Shown: positions 1 to 6,774, counted from the first letter of the stretch. The stretch: 11,828 nucleotides of DNA from Gammaproteobacteria bacterium (GCA_003696465.1 RFHG01000094.1:1-11828), one strand, 5' to 3'. Notes: generated by a model from the sequence alone, not told the origin. Program-made: numbers and translations.

Positions 1-182
1 AGCACCGTGTCCCCGGGCTGCACATGGCGGGAAGGGTCACCGCAACCATAGTCTCGCTCGCGGATTTCATCGGGCAGGATTTCGAGCAGGTCAGGATCGT
101 AATCGACAGGGCAACACAAGGCCTCCTCGCGCCTTTCTGCCGCCATCGAATAGCGCTTGTGTACGGCCTCTCTCACATCCAT
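1..182 (-). CDS. Methyltransferase of the ArsS-associated family, N-terminal part only
   Basis: This gene is cut by the window edge; only the first 60 codons are visible. The start at 182 has a good ribosome site (GGAGGT, 8 bases upstream). The fragment has a CC pair at residues 23-24, then DYGCGDPS at 44-51 and QPGDTV leading towards the expected SAM-binding motif I, which lies outside the window. From family knowledge, a Cys pair followed by YGCGDPS before a class I SAM-binding fold is typical of the methyltransferases encoded beside the radical SAM protein ArsS, which are thought to act in arsenosugar formation. It follows arsS by 18 bases on the same strand, so it is probably the last or next gene of that operon. 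The fold and active site cannot be seen, so the substrate (arsenical or other) is inferred from its neighbour. Confidence 0.8.
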   Translation of the reverse strand, partial: MDVREAVHKRYSMAAERREEALCCPVDYDPDLLEILPDEIRERDYGCGDPSRHVQPGDTV

Positions 183-200
183 AACACATGACCTCCCAAT

Positions 201-1172
201 TCATTCATCTGTTGTCAGCGCTCCACCACAACTGCTCCCCTGCCCCGCGGTGCAGCCCCAGCAGTGCCCGGCCACGACAATGGGCTTGCCCTGCAGGGTG
301 GCTGCGTCGGCCAGCTCCCGAATATGGGTTCGGGAGCTGTTGCCCAGCTTCAGGGGCAGCCCAAGCATCTGGTTGAAATCGCAGTCGTACAGATATCCCT
401 GCCAGTCCACGCTGAGCAGGCTGCGGCACATCACGGTGTCGAGATTCTCGTCGCGATGGGCTGACTGCAGCAGTTTCAGATAGTCGTCGAATTCGCCACG
501 CGAAAGCAGCGTGCTGCCGAAACGGGCAATGGGCATGTTGGCCAGGGTAAGCAGCCGGTCGAAGACGATGCCATGCATCTCTCCAAGACGCTTGCGGTAA
601 TCCTGCTCCAGTTGGCACTGTGGCGGGGGAAGAAAAGGCCCACCCGGGTTGTACACGAGATCGAGCCGCAATACCCCACCCTGCCCGTAGCCCAGTGCAT
701 TGAGCCTGCGCAGGCCATCGATGGAACGCTCGTAGACACCCCGGCCACGCTGGGCATCGACATTCTCCTCCAGGTAGCAGGGCATGGATGCCACCACCTC
801 GACCTCGTGCTCGGCCAGGAACTCCGCCAGATCTTCAAAACCGGGCTCTGTGAGAATGGTGAGATTGCAGCGGTCCATCACCTTCAGCCCCAGTGCGCGG
901 GCCTCGTGCACGAGGTGACGGAAATGCGGGTTCATTTCCGGCGCACCGCCGGTGATGTCGAGCGTGGCCACCGGATTGCGACGGAGGAAATCCAGCACCG
1001 CCTCGACCATTTCGGCCGTCATCTGTTCGCTGCGCCGTGGCCCTGCGTTGACATGACAATGCAGGCACTGCTGATTGCAGCGATAGCCCAGATTGACCTG
1101 GAGGATCTCGAGCCGGCGACGTTTAAGCGGCGGGAAGTCATGCTCCAGCAGGCGGGGTCGGGTATCCAGCAT
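201..1172 (-). CDS. arsS: Arsenosugar biosynthesis radical SAM protein ArsS
   Basis: This is a 323-residue radical SAM enzyme. The 4Fe-4S cluster motif CNQQCLHC is at residues 32-39 (CX3CX2C), followed by TGGAPE at 74-79, the usual SAM-contacting GGE-like stretch. The C-terminal region carries YDCDFNQML at about 262-270 and HCWGCTAG with a later SSCGG (Cys304, Cys307, Cys315), the Cys-rich tail of the ArsS/DUF3641 family that probably binds another cluster. Known ArsS proteins are assigned to transfer of the adenosyl group to a methylated arsenical on the way to arsenosugars. Some family members are selenoproteins, but this one uses ordinary Cys codons. The reading frame is open upstream to 1340, but family similarity begins at MLDTRPRLLE and GAGGAG lies upstream of 1172, so the shorter start is chosen. 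It begins 14 bases after the VTT-rhodanese gene and ends 18 bases before the methyltransferase. Confidence 0.9.
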   Translation of the reverse strand: MLDTRPRLLEHDFPPLKRRRLEILQVNLGYRCNQQCLHCHVNAGPRRSEQMTAEMVEAVLDFLRRNPVATLDITGGAPEMNPHFRHLVHEARALGLKVMDRCNLTILTEPGFEDLAEFLAEHEVEVVASMPCYLEENVDAQRGRGVYERSIDGLRRLNALGYGQGGVLRLDLVYNPGGPFLPPPQCQLEQDYRKRLGEMHGIVFDRLLTLANMPIARFGSTLLSRGEFDDYLKLLQSAHRDENLDTVMCRSLLSVDWQGYLYDCDFNQMLGLPLKLGNSSRTHIRELADAATLQGKPIVVAGHCWGCTAGQGSSCGGALTTDE

Positions 1173-1186
1173 GATCAGATTGCTCC

Positions 1187-2149
1187 TCAGCGCTCGACGG
1201 GATAGCCGGCGGCATTCCAGGCCGTCATGCCGCCGCGTACGACATGCAGATCGGCAAATCCGTTGCGGGCGAGCAGCTGCGCTGCCCGGGAGGAACGCCG
1301 GTCTGTTCTGCAGATGAGTGCCACCGGCCTTTCCACCCACTCGGCCAGTTCATCCAGCGCCTGCGCCAGCCGATCGAGCGGGATGTTGCGCGCGCCGGGT
1401 ATATGCCCCATCTCGCCCGAGAACTCCTCGGGGCTGCGTACATCGAGCAGCAGGAGGTTCTCGCCATGGTCGATGCGGGCCTTGAGCGCTTCCACAGTGA
1501 GCATGGTCCCCTGGCGCAGGCGCGCAACCAGCCGTGGCAGGAATGCCACCACGGCCAGCAGGGCCAGCCCGAGCAGGGCCTTCTGTACCAGCCCTTCACC
1601 TCCGGTCAGGGCTTCACGCCCCACATAGCCCATCCAGGTATAGACCAGCGCACCCGGGGCCATGAACAGGAACGAGCTCCAGGCATAGGTCCATAGCGGA
1701 ATGCGGGTAACACCCAGAGCATAGTTCAGAAGGTTGAAGGGAAACAGCGGCACCAGACGCACGAAGGCGACAAACCGCCAGCCCTCCTGCTCCACCCCCT
1801 CCTTGAGCTGCTTCAGCCGCCCGCCCAGGCGTCGTTCCACCCAGTCGGAGGCAAGATAACGGGCCACCAGGAATGAGAGCACCGCACCCAGCGTGGCGCC
1901 GGTCAGGTTGATGAGCGTGCCCCAGAGCGGGCCGAACAGGGCCCCGCCTGCCAGGGTGAGCACCGAGCCGGGAAAGAACAGAACGGTGCCGACGGCATAC
2001 AGCAGCACGAACACGACGGGCCCAGCCCAGCCCAGCCCTTCGATGAAGGCCTGAACCTGTTGCGGATCCCAGTGTTCGCGGTTGAGCAGCATCCAGCCAA
2101 TGGCCGCCAAAAGCATCAGGGCCAGAGCAGGACGCATCAGGCGACTCAT
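1187..2149 (-). CDS. VTT (TVP38/TMEM64, DedA-like) membrane protein fused to a rhodanese
   Basis: This 320-residue protein has two parts. Residues 1-210 are a VTT-domain integral membrane protein with hydrophobic segments near 7-22, 43-60, 62-97, 125-145, 155-175 and 188-205. It carries LFFPGSVLTLAGGALFG at about 57-73 and FVRLVPLFPFNLLNYALG at about 129-146, both typical of TVP38/TMEM64 proteins. Residues 217-320 are a rhodanese domain with LLLLDVRSPEEF, GHIPGARNIP, and an active-site loop CRTDRRS starting at Cys280, which should be able to carry a persulfide. VTT proteins are linked to lipid scrambling or transport and to metalloid handling, but the substrate is not known here. Its ATG overlaps the stop of the sterol-desaturase-family gene (2146-2149), implying coupled translation. 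The rhodanese should face the cytoplasm, though topology was not computed. Confidence 0.9.
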   Translation of the reverse strand: MSRLMRPALALMLLAAIGWMLLNREHWDPQQVQAFIEGLGWAGPVVFVLLYAVGTVLFFPGSVLTLAGGALFGPLWGTLINLTGATLGAVLSFLVARYLASDWVERRLGGRLKQLKEGVEQEGWRFVAFVRLVPLFPFNLLNYALGVTRIPLWTYAWSSFLFMAPGALVYTWMGYVGREALTGGEGLVQKALLGLALLAVVAFLPRLVARLRQGTMLTVEALKARIDHGENLLLLDVRSPEEFSGEMGHIPGARNIPLDRLAQALDELAEWVERPVALICRTDRRSSRAAQLLARNGFADLHVVRGGMTAWNAAGYPVER

Positions 2150-3012
2150 GATGCATCCTCCTCGTTCCAGCGGCGGCGGTTGATGGCATAGCCGGTAATG
2201 CGGCCGATGAACGGCAGGGCCAGCAGTCCCGGCAGCCAGATGGCCAGACGCGGGTCACGGCTGTAATGGTGTATGCCGATGGTCATGCCCTCGTGGCCCG
2301 CCCGGGGCTGGTCACGATAGGTGCCGAACACGCGATCCCACAGCGAGAGATTGAAGCCGAAATTGCTGTTGGCCTCGTCATCCTCAACCGAGTGATGCAC
2401 CCGGTGCATGTCCGGCGTGACGATGAACCAGCGCAGTACACGATCAACAGCACGCGGGATGCGGATATTGCCATGATTGAACATGGCCAGTGCATTGAGC
2501 AGCACCTCGAAGATCACCACCGCCACCACGGGCGGACCCAGCAGCACGATGAGCGCGAACTTGATGCCCATCGAAAGGATGATCTCCAGTGGATGGAAGC
2601 GGGCGCCGGTGGTGACATCGTAGTCGGGATCGGCATGGTGCACGCGGTGAATACGCCACAGGAGGGGCACCGCATGGACCATGACATGTTGCAGCCAGAT
2701 GGCGAAATCCATGATGACAACGGCTGCAGCCACGGCCAGCCATGAAGGGAGCTGGATGTTGTTGAACAGTCCCCAGCCCCGCTCTTCGGCCAGGGCCGCC
2801 ACACCAACCGCCGCAAGCGGAAACAACAGCCTCAGCAGAAAGCTGTTGAGAAACACCAGGGCCAGATTGTTGGCCCAGCGCAGGGCCCGCGAGGCAACGC
2901 GCATGCGCCTGGGGGCCAGCTGCTCCCACAGGGCGATCACGGCAAAACTGCCAAAAAAGAACCCCAGGCGAATCGGGATCTCGTTCTGCAGTATGTACTG
3001 TTCCAGCCCCAT
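2146..3012 (-). CDS. Sterol desaturase / fatty acid hydroxylase family membrane protein
   Basis: This 288-residue membrane protein has the full histidine set of the diiron fatty-acid-hydroxylase superfamily: HVMVH at 109-113 (HX3H), HRVHH at 122-126 (HX2HH), NH at 179-180 and HRVHH at 203-207, plus a further HH at 248-249. Hydrophobic segments flank these near 16-32, 48-72, 90-107 and 145-175. Family members hydroxylate or desaturate lipid substrates with molecular oxygen at the membrane. The substrate here cannot be read from sequence, and a sterol is unlikely as the default in a bacterium. It is the first gene of the leftward operon, 54 bases from the divergent ArsR-rhodanese gene, and overlaps the next gene by four bases (ATGA). 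Being co-transcribed with arsS raises the idea of an arsenolipid or stress-lipid role, which is inference only. Confidence 0.88.
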   Translation of the reverse strand: MGLEQYILQNEIPIRLGFFFGSFAVIALWEQLAPRRMRVASRALRWANNLALVFLNSFLLRLLFPLAAVGVAALAEERGWGLFNNIQLPSWLAVAAAVVIMDFAIWLQHVMVHAVPLLWRIHRVHHADPDYDVTTGARFHPLEIILSMGIKFALIVLLGPPVVAVVIFEVLLNALAMFNHGNIRIPRAVDRVLRWFIVTPDMHRVHHSVEDDEANSNFGFNLSLWDRVFGTYRDQPRAGHEGMTIGIHHYSRDPRLAIWLPGLLALPFIGRITGYAINRRRWNEEDAS

Positions 3013-3023
3013 GGCGACACCTG

Positions 3024-3041
3024 TTCAACCAGATAGTTGAA
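3024..3041. promoter_or_regulatory. Inverted repeat, candidate operator of the ArsR-rhodanese regulator
   Basis: TTCAAC and GTTGAA form a perfect 6+6 inverted repeat around a 6-base spacer. It covers the predicted transcription start of the leftward operon and the -35 position of the rightward one. ArsR/SmtB-family repressors commonly bind such AT-rich dyads next to their own genes. Binding by the neighbouring repressor is inferred. Confidence 0.65.
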
Positions 3042-3044
3042 TAG

Positions 3045-3072
3045 AGTTTACGGTATAATGGGACCATGTCAA
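3045..3072 (-). promoter_or_regulatory. Sigma-70-type promoter of the sterol desaturase-family/VTT-rhodanese/arsS operon
   Basis: Reading the minus strand, a perfect TTGACA -35 box (3072-3067) is followed after 16 bases by TAAACT (3050-3045, four of six matches to the -10 consensus). Transcription would start near 3038, giving a leader of about 25 bases before the ATG at 3012. The -35 lies inside the first codons of the divergent arsR-rhodanese gene. The predicted start falls in the inverted repeat at 3024-3041, which suggests repression by a protein bound there. Confidence 0.65.
3054..3059 (+). promoter_or_regulatory. Consensus -10 box (TATAAT) just before the arsR-rhodanese start
   Basis: A perfect TATAAT ends only six bases before the ATG at 3066, so transcription would start at or next to the start codon. 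No convincing -35 lies 16-18 bases upstream; that position falls inside the inverted repeat at 3024-3041. The only purine-rich bases ahead of the ATG (GGGA) are too close to act as a normal ribosome site. If used, this -10 implies a leaderless mRNA. Confidence 0.5.
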
Positions 3073-3716
3073 GCATCAAGCAACGCCTCTATCAGCAGTT
3101 CGCCCTGGTCGGCAAGGCCATGTGCCATGCCAACCGGCTGGAACTGCTGGAATATCTGGCCCAGGGCGAGCACAGCGTGGAGTCGCTGGCACGCAAGAGT
3201 GGCATGAGCATCGCCAACACCTCCAAGCACCTGCAGACCCTGCGCCAGGCGGGCCTGGTCCAGGCCCGGAAGGACGGCCTGCATGTGTTCTATTCACTGA
3301 GCGGGGAGGATGTACTGGAGCTGTTCTTTGCCCTGCGCGCCGTGGGTGAACGGCATCTGGAGGAGGCGCAGAAGCTGATCGACACCTATCTGGAATCCCG
3401 CGACCACCTCGAGCCCCTTCCCCGCGAGGAACTGCTTGCCCGCGCACGGGAAGGCCTGGTGACGGTGATCGATGTCCGCCCGCCGGATGAGTATGCTGCC
3501 GGCCATGTTCCGGGCGCCATCAATGTACCGCTGCAGGAACTCGAGCAGCGGCTGGAGGAGCTGCCGAAGGACCGGGAGGTGGTCGCCTATTGCCGTGGTC
3601 CACACTGCGTGCTGGCCTTTGACGCGGTGGAGCGGCTGCGCAGGCACGGCTTCAGTGCCCGCCGGCTGCAGGACGGCTTTCCCGAGTGGCGCAAAGAGGG
3701 CCTCGCGGTCGAATGA
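3066..3716 (+). CDS. ArsR/SmtB-family repressor fused to a rhodanese domain
   Basis: This 216-residue protein has an N-terminal winged helix-turn-helix at about 12-95, with HANRLELLEYLAQGEHSVES and a recognition region around SIANTSKHLQTLRQAG (48-63). A rhodanese domain follows at about 118-216 (TVIDVRPPDEY, GHVPGAINVP) with the active-site loop CRGPHC at 176-181, giving two cysteines. The classical ArsR metal-binding CXC motif in the recognition-helix region is absent; the only Cys in the DNA-binding half is Cys20. The family suggests that the regulator senses a sulfur species such as a persulfide or sulfane sulfur through Cys176/Cys181, rather than arsenite directly; this is inference. It is divergent from the arsS operon across a shared control region, and its stop overlaps the start of the DUF481 gene (ATGA at 3713-3716). 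A later Met at 3120 would remove the first helix, so 3066 is preferred. Confidence 0.9.
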   Translation: MSSIKQRLYQQFALVGKAMCHANRLELLEYLAQGEHSVESLARKSGMSIANTSKHLQTLRQAGLVQARKDGLHVFYSLSGEDVLELFFALRAVGERHLEEAQKLIDTYLESRDHLEPLPREELLARAREGLVTVIDVRPPDEYAAGHVPGAINVPLQELEQRLEELPKDREVVAYCRGPHCVLAFDAVERLRRHGFSARRLQDGFPEWRKEGLAVE

Positions 3717-4909
3717 ATCCACCTTCCAGCCTCCGCCCATGGCCGCTGATCGGCCGGTTGCTGCTGTCTGTGCTCCTGTTCATGCAGACAGCACACGCCG
3801 ACGCGCCCCCTGCCGCCGCATCTTCCGGGGCCAAGGACGGCGCAGCACTGGAGGCGGCCGCCGACACGGCACGCCAGCGCGCCGCCTGGGCGCGCTTCGC
3901 CCCCCCGCATGACGACCGGCACGACTGGCTGCAACTCAAGTCCGGCGAATGGCTCAAGGGCGAGCTGCGCTCCATGTACAACTACCAGGTCGAGTTCGAC
4001 AGCGACAAGCTGAAGCTGCTGAAGCTCAAGTGGAAGGATGTTTCCCGTCTGCGTACCGCCTGGCACCACAGTGTGGGCATCCAGGCCGACGACGACCAGC
4101 GCACCCGCGCCCTGGTCGGACGCCTCGAGCTCGAGGGTGACACGCTGAGCATCATCAACAGCACCGGGGTGCAGCGTTTTCCACGGGAACGGGTCGTCTC
4201 CATCGGGGCCAGTACCGATCGCGCCCTCCGTTACTGGCGTGGCAAGTTCAGTCTGGGCGCCAATCTGCGTTCGGGCAACTCCGATGTCATCGATGGCAAC
4301 ATCAAGGCCAACGTGCGTCGGCTTACGGCGGCCTCGCGATTCAACGCCGATTATCTGGGCAACTTCAGCCGGACGGACGGTACCACGACCACCAACAATC
4401 ATCGCCTGAACGGTCATTTCGACCGCTTCCTCAGCCGCAATTTCTTCTGGCGCATGCTCTATGGCGAATACTTCCGGGACCGGCTCAGCAACATCGAACG
4501 CCAGCTCACGCTGGGTACCTCGTACGGTTACGACATCATCCGCACGCCCGATACCGAATGGGAGGTCTCGGGAGGCCTGGGGGCCACGGAGAAGCGCTTC
4601 GTCTCCGTCGGGCCGGGAGAACAGTCCCGCGAGGTCTCGCCCTCGCTCAGGCTGGGCACCTATTACGATGACGAACTGACATCCACGCTCGATCTGACGG
4701 TGGACTTCGCTGCCCAGTTCCTCAAACCCGATGCCGGGCGCTATACCCACCACCTGGTCACCACCCTGTCTTCCGACCTGATCGACAATCTGGACCTGGA
4801 TATCTCGCTGGTCTGGGACCGTGTGCAGGAGCCGCGCCCGGCCGCCGACGGCACGCTGCCCAAACAGGACGACTATCAGCTCATCGTCGGCGTCAGCTAC
4901 GAATTCTGA
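3713..4909 (+). CDS. DUF481 family outer-membrane protein
   Basis: The predicted precursor has 398 residues. A signal peptide covers residues 1-29 (hydrophobic LIGRLLLSVLLFMQ, likely cut after AHA). A short soluble region at about 70-165 (WLQLKSGEWLKGELRSM onwards) comes next, then a DUF481 beta-barrel from about 175 rich in alternating strands. It ends in Tyr-Glu-Phe, the terminal Phe typical of proteins inserted by the BAM complex. DUF481 proteins are related to the salt-induced outer-membrane protein YdiY, and their role is poorly known. The frame is open to an upstream ATG at 3686, but the start at 3713 sits exactly before the signal peptide and overlaps the repressor stop by four bases, so translational coupling is likely. 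Its 3' end overlaps the convergent anti-sigma gene by 17 bases. Confidence 0.88.
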   Translation: MNPPSSLRPWPLIGRLLLSVLLFMQTAHADAPPAAASSGAKDGAALEAAADTARQRAAWARFAPPHDDRHDWLQLKSGEWLKGELRSMYNYQVEFDSDKLKLLKLKWKDVSRLRTAWHHSVGIQADDDQRTRALVGRLELEGDTLSIINSTGVQRFPRERVVSIGASTDRALRYWRGKFSLGANLRSGNSDVIDGNIKANVRRLTAASRFNADYLGNFSRTDGTTTTNNHRLNGHFDRFLSRNFFWRMLYGEYFRDRLSNIERQLTLGTSYGYDIIRTPDTEWEVSGGLGATEKRFVSVGPGEQSREVSPSLRLGTYYDDELTSTLDLTVDFAAQFLKPDAGRYTHHLVTTLSSDLIDNLDLDISLVWDRVQEPRPAADGTLPKQDDYQLIVGVSYEF

Positions 4910-5726
4910 GCCCCTCGTTCGGGCCGCGGGCCTGTCTCAGGGTACAACTGCCCCTGGCGTCCTGCACGAGCAGGTGCGCAGCCTGCCTGACCCTGCCCGA
5001 ATCGTTCCCGGCCAGCACATGGGCAAAGGGGCCCTGTCGCCAGTAGGCCACATGCAGGGCACCTTCCCTGCCCAGGGCAATATGCTCGTCGATGCCCTTC
5101 CAGCCCGGCCCAAGCCGTCGCATGTAGAGCGTATAGCGCTCTCCACGGGCATCGCGATAGAGAAACTGCACGGCCATGCGATCCGTCGACGGCAACAGGC
5201 GCCCGCCCATGAACTCCAGCCCGGCCCCGCTCAGATCCGGCGGCACGATGTCGGCATGCATGCGGTCCGAGATCCAGGCCGCCAGCCGGCTGCACTCGGA
5301 CGCCGGCATCTCGACCGGACGCTGGCGATCCGTTGCATAGATGCCGTGGGCAAAGGCGGCGGGCTGCAGCAGGGCCGTCTCCAGCACATTGCCGGCGGGA
5401 GACACAAGCTGGCCGTGCACACCCCAGCCGAGCAGGAAACCGGCCACCGGCAGCAGAAACATGGCCACCCGGCGTACCCATCGGCCATGCCGGGGTTCGG
5501 AGGACTCCAGCAGCCATTCCCAGTGCTCGGGTACCGGCTCGTCGGCCACCTCGGAAAAGTGCTCGCGCAGCCGCGCATCGGCACGCTGCATGCGACGCAC
5601 CGCTGCGGCCTCTTCCGGATGGGCCGCCAGCCATTCCTCGACCCGACGCCTGGAGTCCTCGTCCAGGCGCCCATCGATCCAGGCCTGCAACTCGGCCTCG
5701 CCAGGCCTGCCTTCATTCGCGTTCAT
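4893..5726 (-). CDS. Membrane-anchored anti-sigma factor
   Basis: This 277-residue protein has a cytoplasmic N-terminal domain (1-80) with EAELQAWIDGRLDEDSRRRV and EEWLAAHPEEAAAV, the pattern of anti-sigma N-terminal domains that hold ECF sigma factors. One membrane span follows at about 86-104 (RVAMFLLPVAGFLLGWGV), then a periplasmic part of about 170 residues. The zinc-binding HX3CX2C motif of ZAS-type anti-sigmas is absent, so redox sensing by zinc release is not expected. The start at 5726 has GGAGGT upstream and overlaps the sigma gene by 14 bases; an upstream in-frame ATG at 5786 would add residues of no family character. The signal sensed by the periplasmic part is unknown. The gene ends inside the 3' end of the convergent DUF481 gene. 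Confidence 0.87.
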   Translation of the reverse strand: MNANEGRPGEAELQAWIDGRLDEDSRRRVEEWLAAHPEEAAAVRRMQRADARLREHFSEVADEPVPEHWEWLLESSEPRHGRWVRRVAMFLLPVAGFLLGWGVHGQLVSPAGNVLETALLQPAAFAHGIYATDRQRPVEMPASECSRLAAWISDRMHADIVPPDLSGAGLEFMGGRLLPSTDRMAVQFLYRDARGERYTLYMRRLGPGWKGIDEHIALGREGALHVAYWRQGPFAHVLAGNDSGRVRQAAHLLVQDARGSCTLRQARGPNEGLRIRS

Positions 5727-6219
5727 GTACCACCTCCAGCCGGGGCTGACCTTCCTCCAGCAATTGCGCCAGACGCTGGCGCGCACGGTGCAGCCTGGAC
5801 ATCACCGTACCCACCGGAATGCCCAGAACCCGGGCCACCTCCGTATAGGAAAGCCCTTCCAGACTGACCAGCAGCAACACCTCGCGCCACGAAGGCGGCA
5901 GGTATTGCAGGGCCTGCTCGACATCACGCACCCGGCAGTCGCTATCGGCCTGGCCAGCTGCCGCACGCTCCGGCAGGCTGTCGACTGCCACCAGAGGACT
6001 GCGACAACGGCGCCGATAATCGCTTACGAACAGGTTGTGCATGAGGGTAAAGAGCCAGGCTCGTAAATCGCTGCCGGGCCGCCAGCGCTGTTCACGCGCC
6101 AGGGCCCGCAGCAGGGTCTCCTGAACCAGGTCGTCGGCCAGCTCACGATCCAGCAGCAGCCCGCGCGCATAGCGACGCAAGTGCGGAATCCACTGTACGA
6201 TCTGGCGACGCAGGCTCAT
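5713..6219 (-). CDS. ECF-family RNA polymerase sigma factor
   Basis: This is a 168-residue extracytoplasmic-function sigma factor. Region 2 (about 8-72) contains DRELADDLVQETLLRAL and the -10-reading stretch DLRAWLFTLMHNLFVSDYRR. Region 4 (about 97-153) contains ALQYLPPSWREVLLLVSLEG and a helix-turn-helix SYTEVARVLGIPVGTVMSRL for -35 recognition. Its length is normal for the family. The gene begins three bases after the P460 stop with a weak ribosome site, which suggests it depends on translation of the cytochrome gene, and its end overlaps the anti-sigma start. Its target is probably the promoter upstream of the P460 gene (6775-6799), which would make the operon self-activating. The ECF subgroup was not assigned. 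Confidence 0.93.
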   Translation of the reverse strand: MSLRRQIVQWIPHLRRYARGLLLDRELADDLVQETLLRALAREQRWRPGSDLRAWLFTLMHNLFVSDYRRRCRSPLVAVDSLPERAAAGQADSDCRVRDVEQALQYLPPSWREVLLLVSLEGLSYTEVARVLGIPVGTVMSRLHRARQRLAQLLEEGQPRLEVVHERE

Positions 6220-6222
6220 GAC

Positions 6223-6732
6223 TCAGGGCAACAGCGCCGGGCGGGTGAAGACCCAGTCCTGCCCCTTGACCGGGGTGTGGCAGGCAATGCATTCCTGCTG
6301 GAAGCCGGCATTCTTGCCATAGGGCTTCTGCTCGCGCCCGAGCCAGCGCGCCCAGCCCCAGCCGGTTCCGTTGTCGGCAAAGCGCTTGCTGTCCTTGAAC
6401 ATGAATTCGGCATGAACGAAGCCGTCGGGATCAGGGGCAATGGCCGTTTTCCAGTGGTCCTCGGGCTTTTCCTTCCAGACCATCTTGCCGAGGATGGTCC
6501 CGTCGGGCCAGGGATTGGTCTGGCCCTTGCGGGCTGCCTCGATCGCGATGTCGTTGCCCAGTATCATGCGCAGGGTGTGATTGTCGATACGATGGGATAC
6601 CGAAATCACACGCCAGTCCTTGTAGCCTTCCGGCAGTTTGAGCCCATTGGGTGTGGGGGCTACCTCGCCGGCCTGAGCAGTGAATGCGAACAGGGTGCCC
6701 AGCAGGGGCAGCAAAGCAATCTTCTTGTACAT
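6223..6732 (-). CDS. Cytochrome P460 family protein, exported, one c-type haem
   Basis: The 169-residue precursor has a signal peptide at 1-21 (cut after AQA or QAG). The mature protein has LPEGYKDWRVISVSHR, NPWPDGTILGKMVWKE (73-88) and GWGWARW (124-130). A single c-type haem site, CIACH, lies at 148-152 near the C terminus. This layout is that of the cytochrome P460 fold, in which a lysine crosslinks to the haem; Lys83 or Lys87 are candidates by position, but this needs an alignment. Classical P460s oxidise hydroxylamine in ammonia oxidisers, and related proteins in other bacteria bind NO or have unknown roles. Here it leads an operon with an ECF sigma factor and anti-sigma, which points to stress or nitrogen-oxide defence rather than bulk respiration (inference). 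AGGAGA lies six bases before the ATG. Confidence 0.92.
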   Translation of the reverse strand: MYKKIALLPLLGTLFAFTAQAGEVAPTPNGLKLPEGYKDWRVISVSHRIDNHTLRMILGNDIAIEAARKGQTNPWPDGTILGKMVWKEKPEDHWKTAIAPDPDGFVHAEFMFKDSKRFADNGTGWGWARWLGREQKPYGKNAGFQQECIACHTPVKGQDWVFTRPALLP

Positions 6733-6740
6733 TGGGTCTC

Positions 6741-6772
6741 TCCTGATGCGGTTGTGGGAACTTGCATCAGGA
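6741..6772 (-). promoter_or_regulatory. Inverted repeat in the P460 leader, overlapping its ribosome site
   Basis: TCCTGATGC and GCATCAGGA form a perfect 9+9 inverted repeat with a 14-base spacer. On the minus strand, four bases of the AGGAGA ribosome site of the P460 gene lie in the downstream arm. It could be a hairpin limiting translation, or an operator for a dimeric protein. Confidence 0.6.
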
Positions 6773-6774
6773 TC

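Noticed and set aside
201..1172. Possible selenocysteine version of ArsS
   Set aside because: Some family members are selenoproteins, but this frame has no internal UGA and the key positions are ordinary Cys codons.
573..1205. Long plus-strand open frame (210 codons) opposite arsS
   Set aside because: It lies antisense to arsS, whose motifs are clear. The product has no recognisable domain, and high GC content makes long antisense frames common.
1173..1340. N-terminal extension of ArsS to an ATG at 1340
   Set aside because: The extension is Arg-rich with no family character, overlaps the end of the VTT-rhodanese gene, and a ribosome site fits the start at 1172.
3024..3041. SqrR/BigR-type operator (ATTC-N8-GAAT)
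   Set aside because: The dyad is TTC-N12-GAA, so the spacing does not fit that consensus. It is kept as a general ArsR-family candidate operator.
3587..4753. Minus-strand open frame of 388 codons opposite the DUF481 gene
   Set aside because: The plus-strand gene has a signal peptide, a coupled start and a terminal Phe. The antisense product is low in family character and overlaps two well-supported genes.
4821..5867. Plus-strand open frame of 348 codons opposite the anti-sigma gene
   Set aside because: It runs through the DUF481 3' end and opposite both the anti-sigma and sigma genes, which have clear domains. It looks like a GC-driven shadow.
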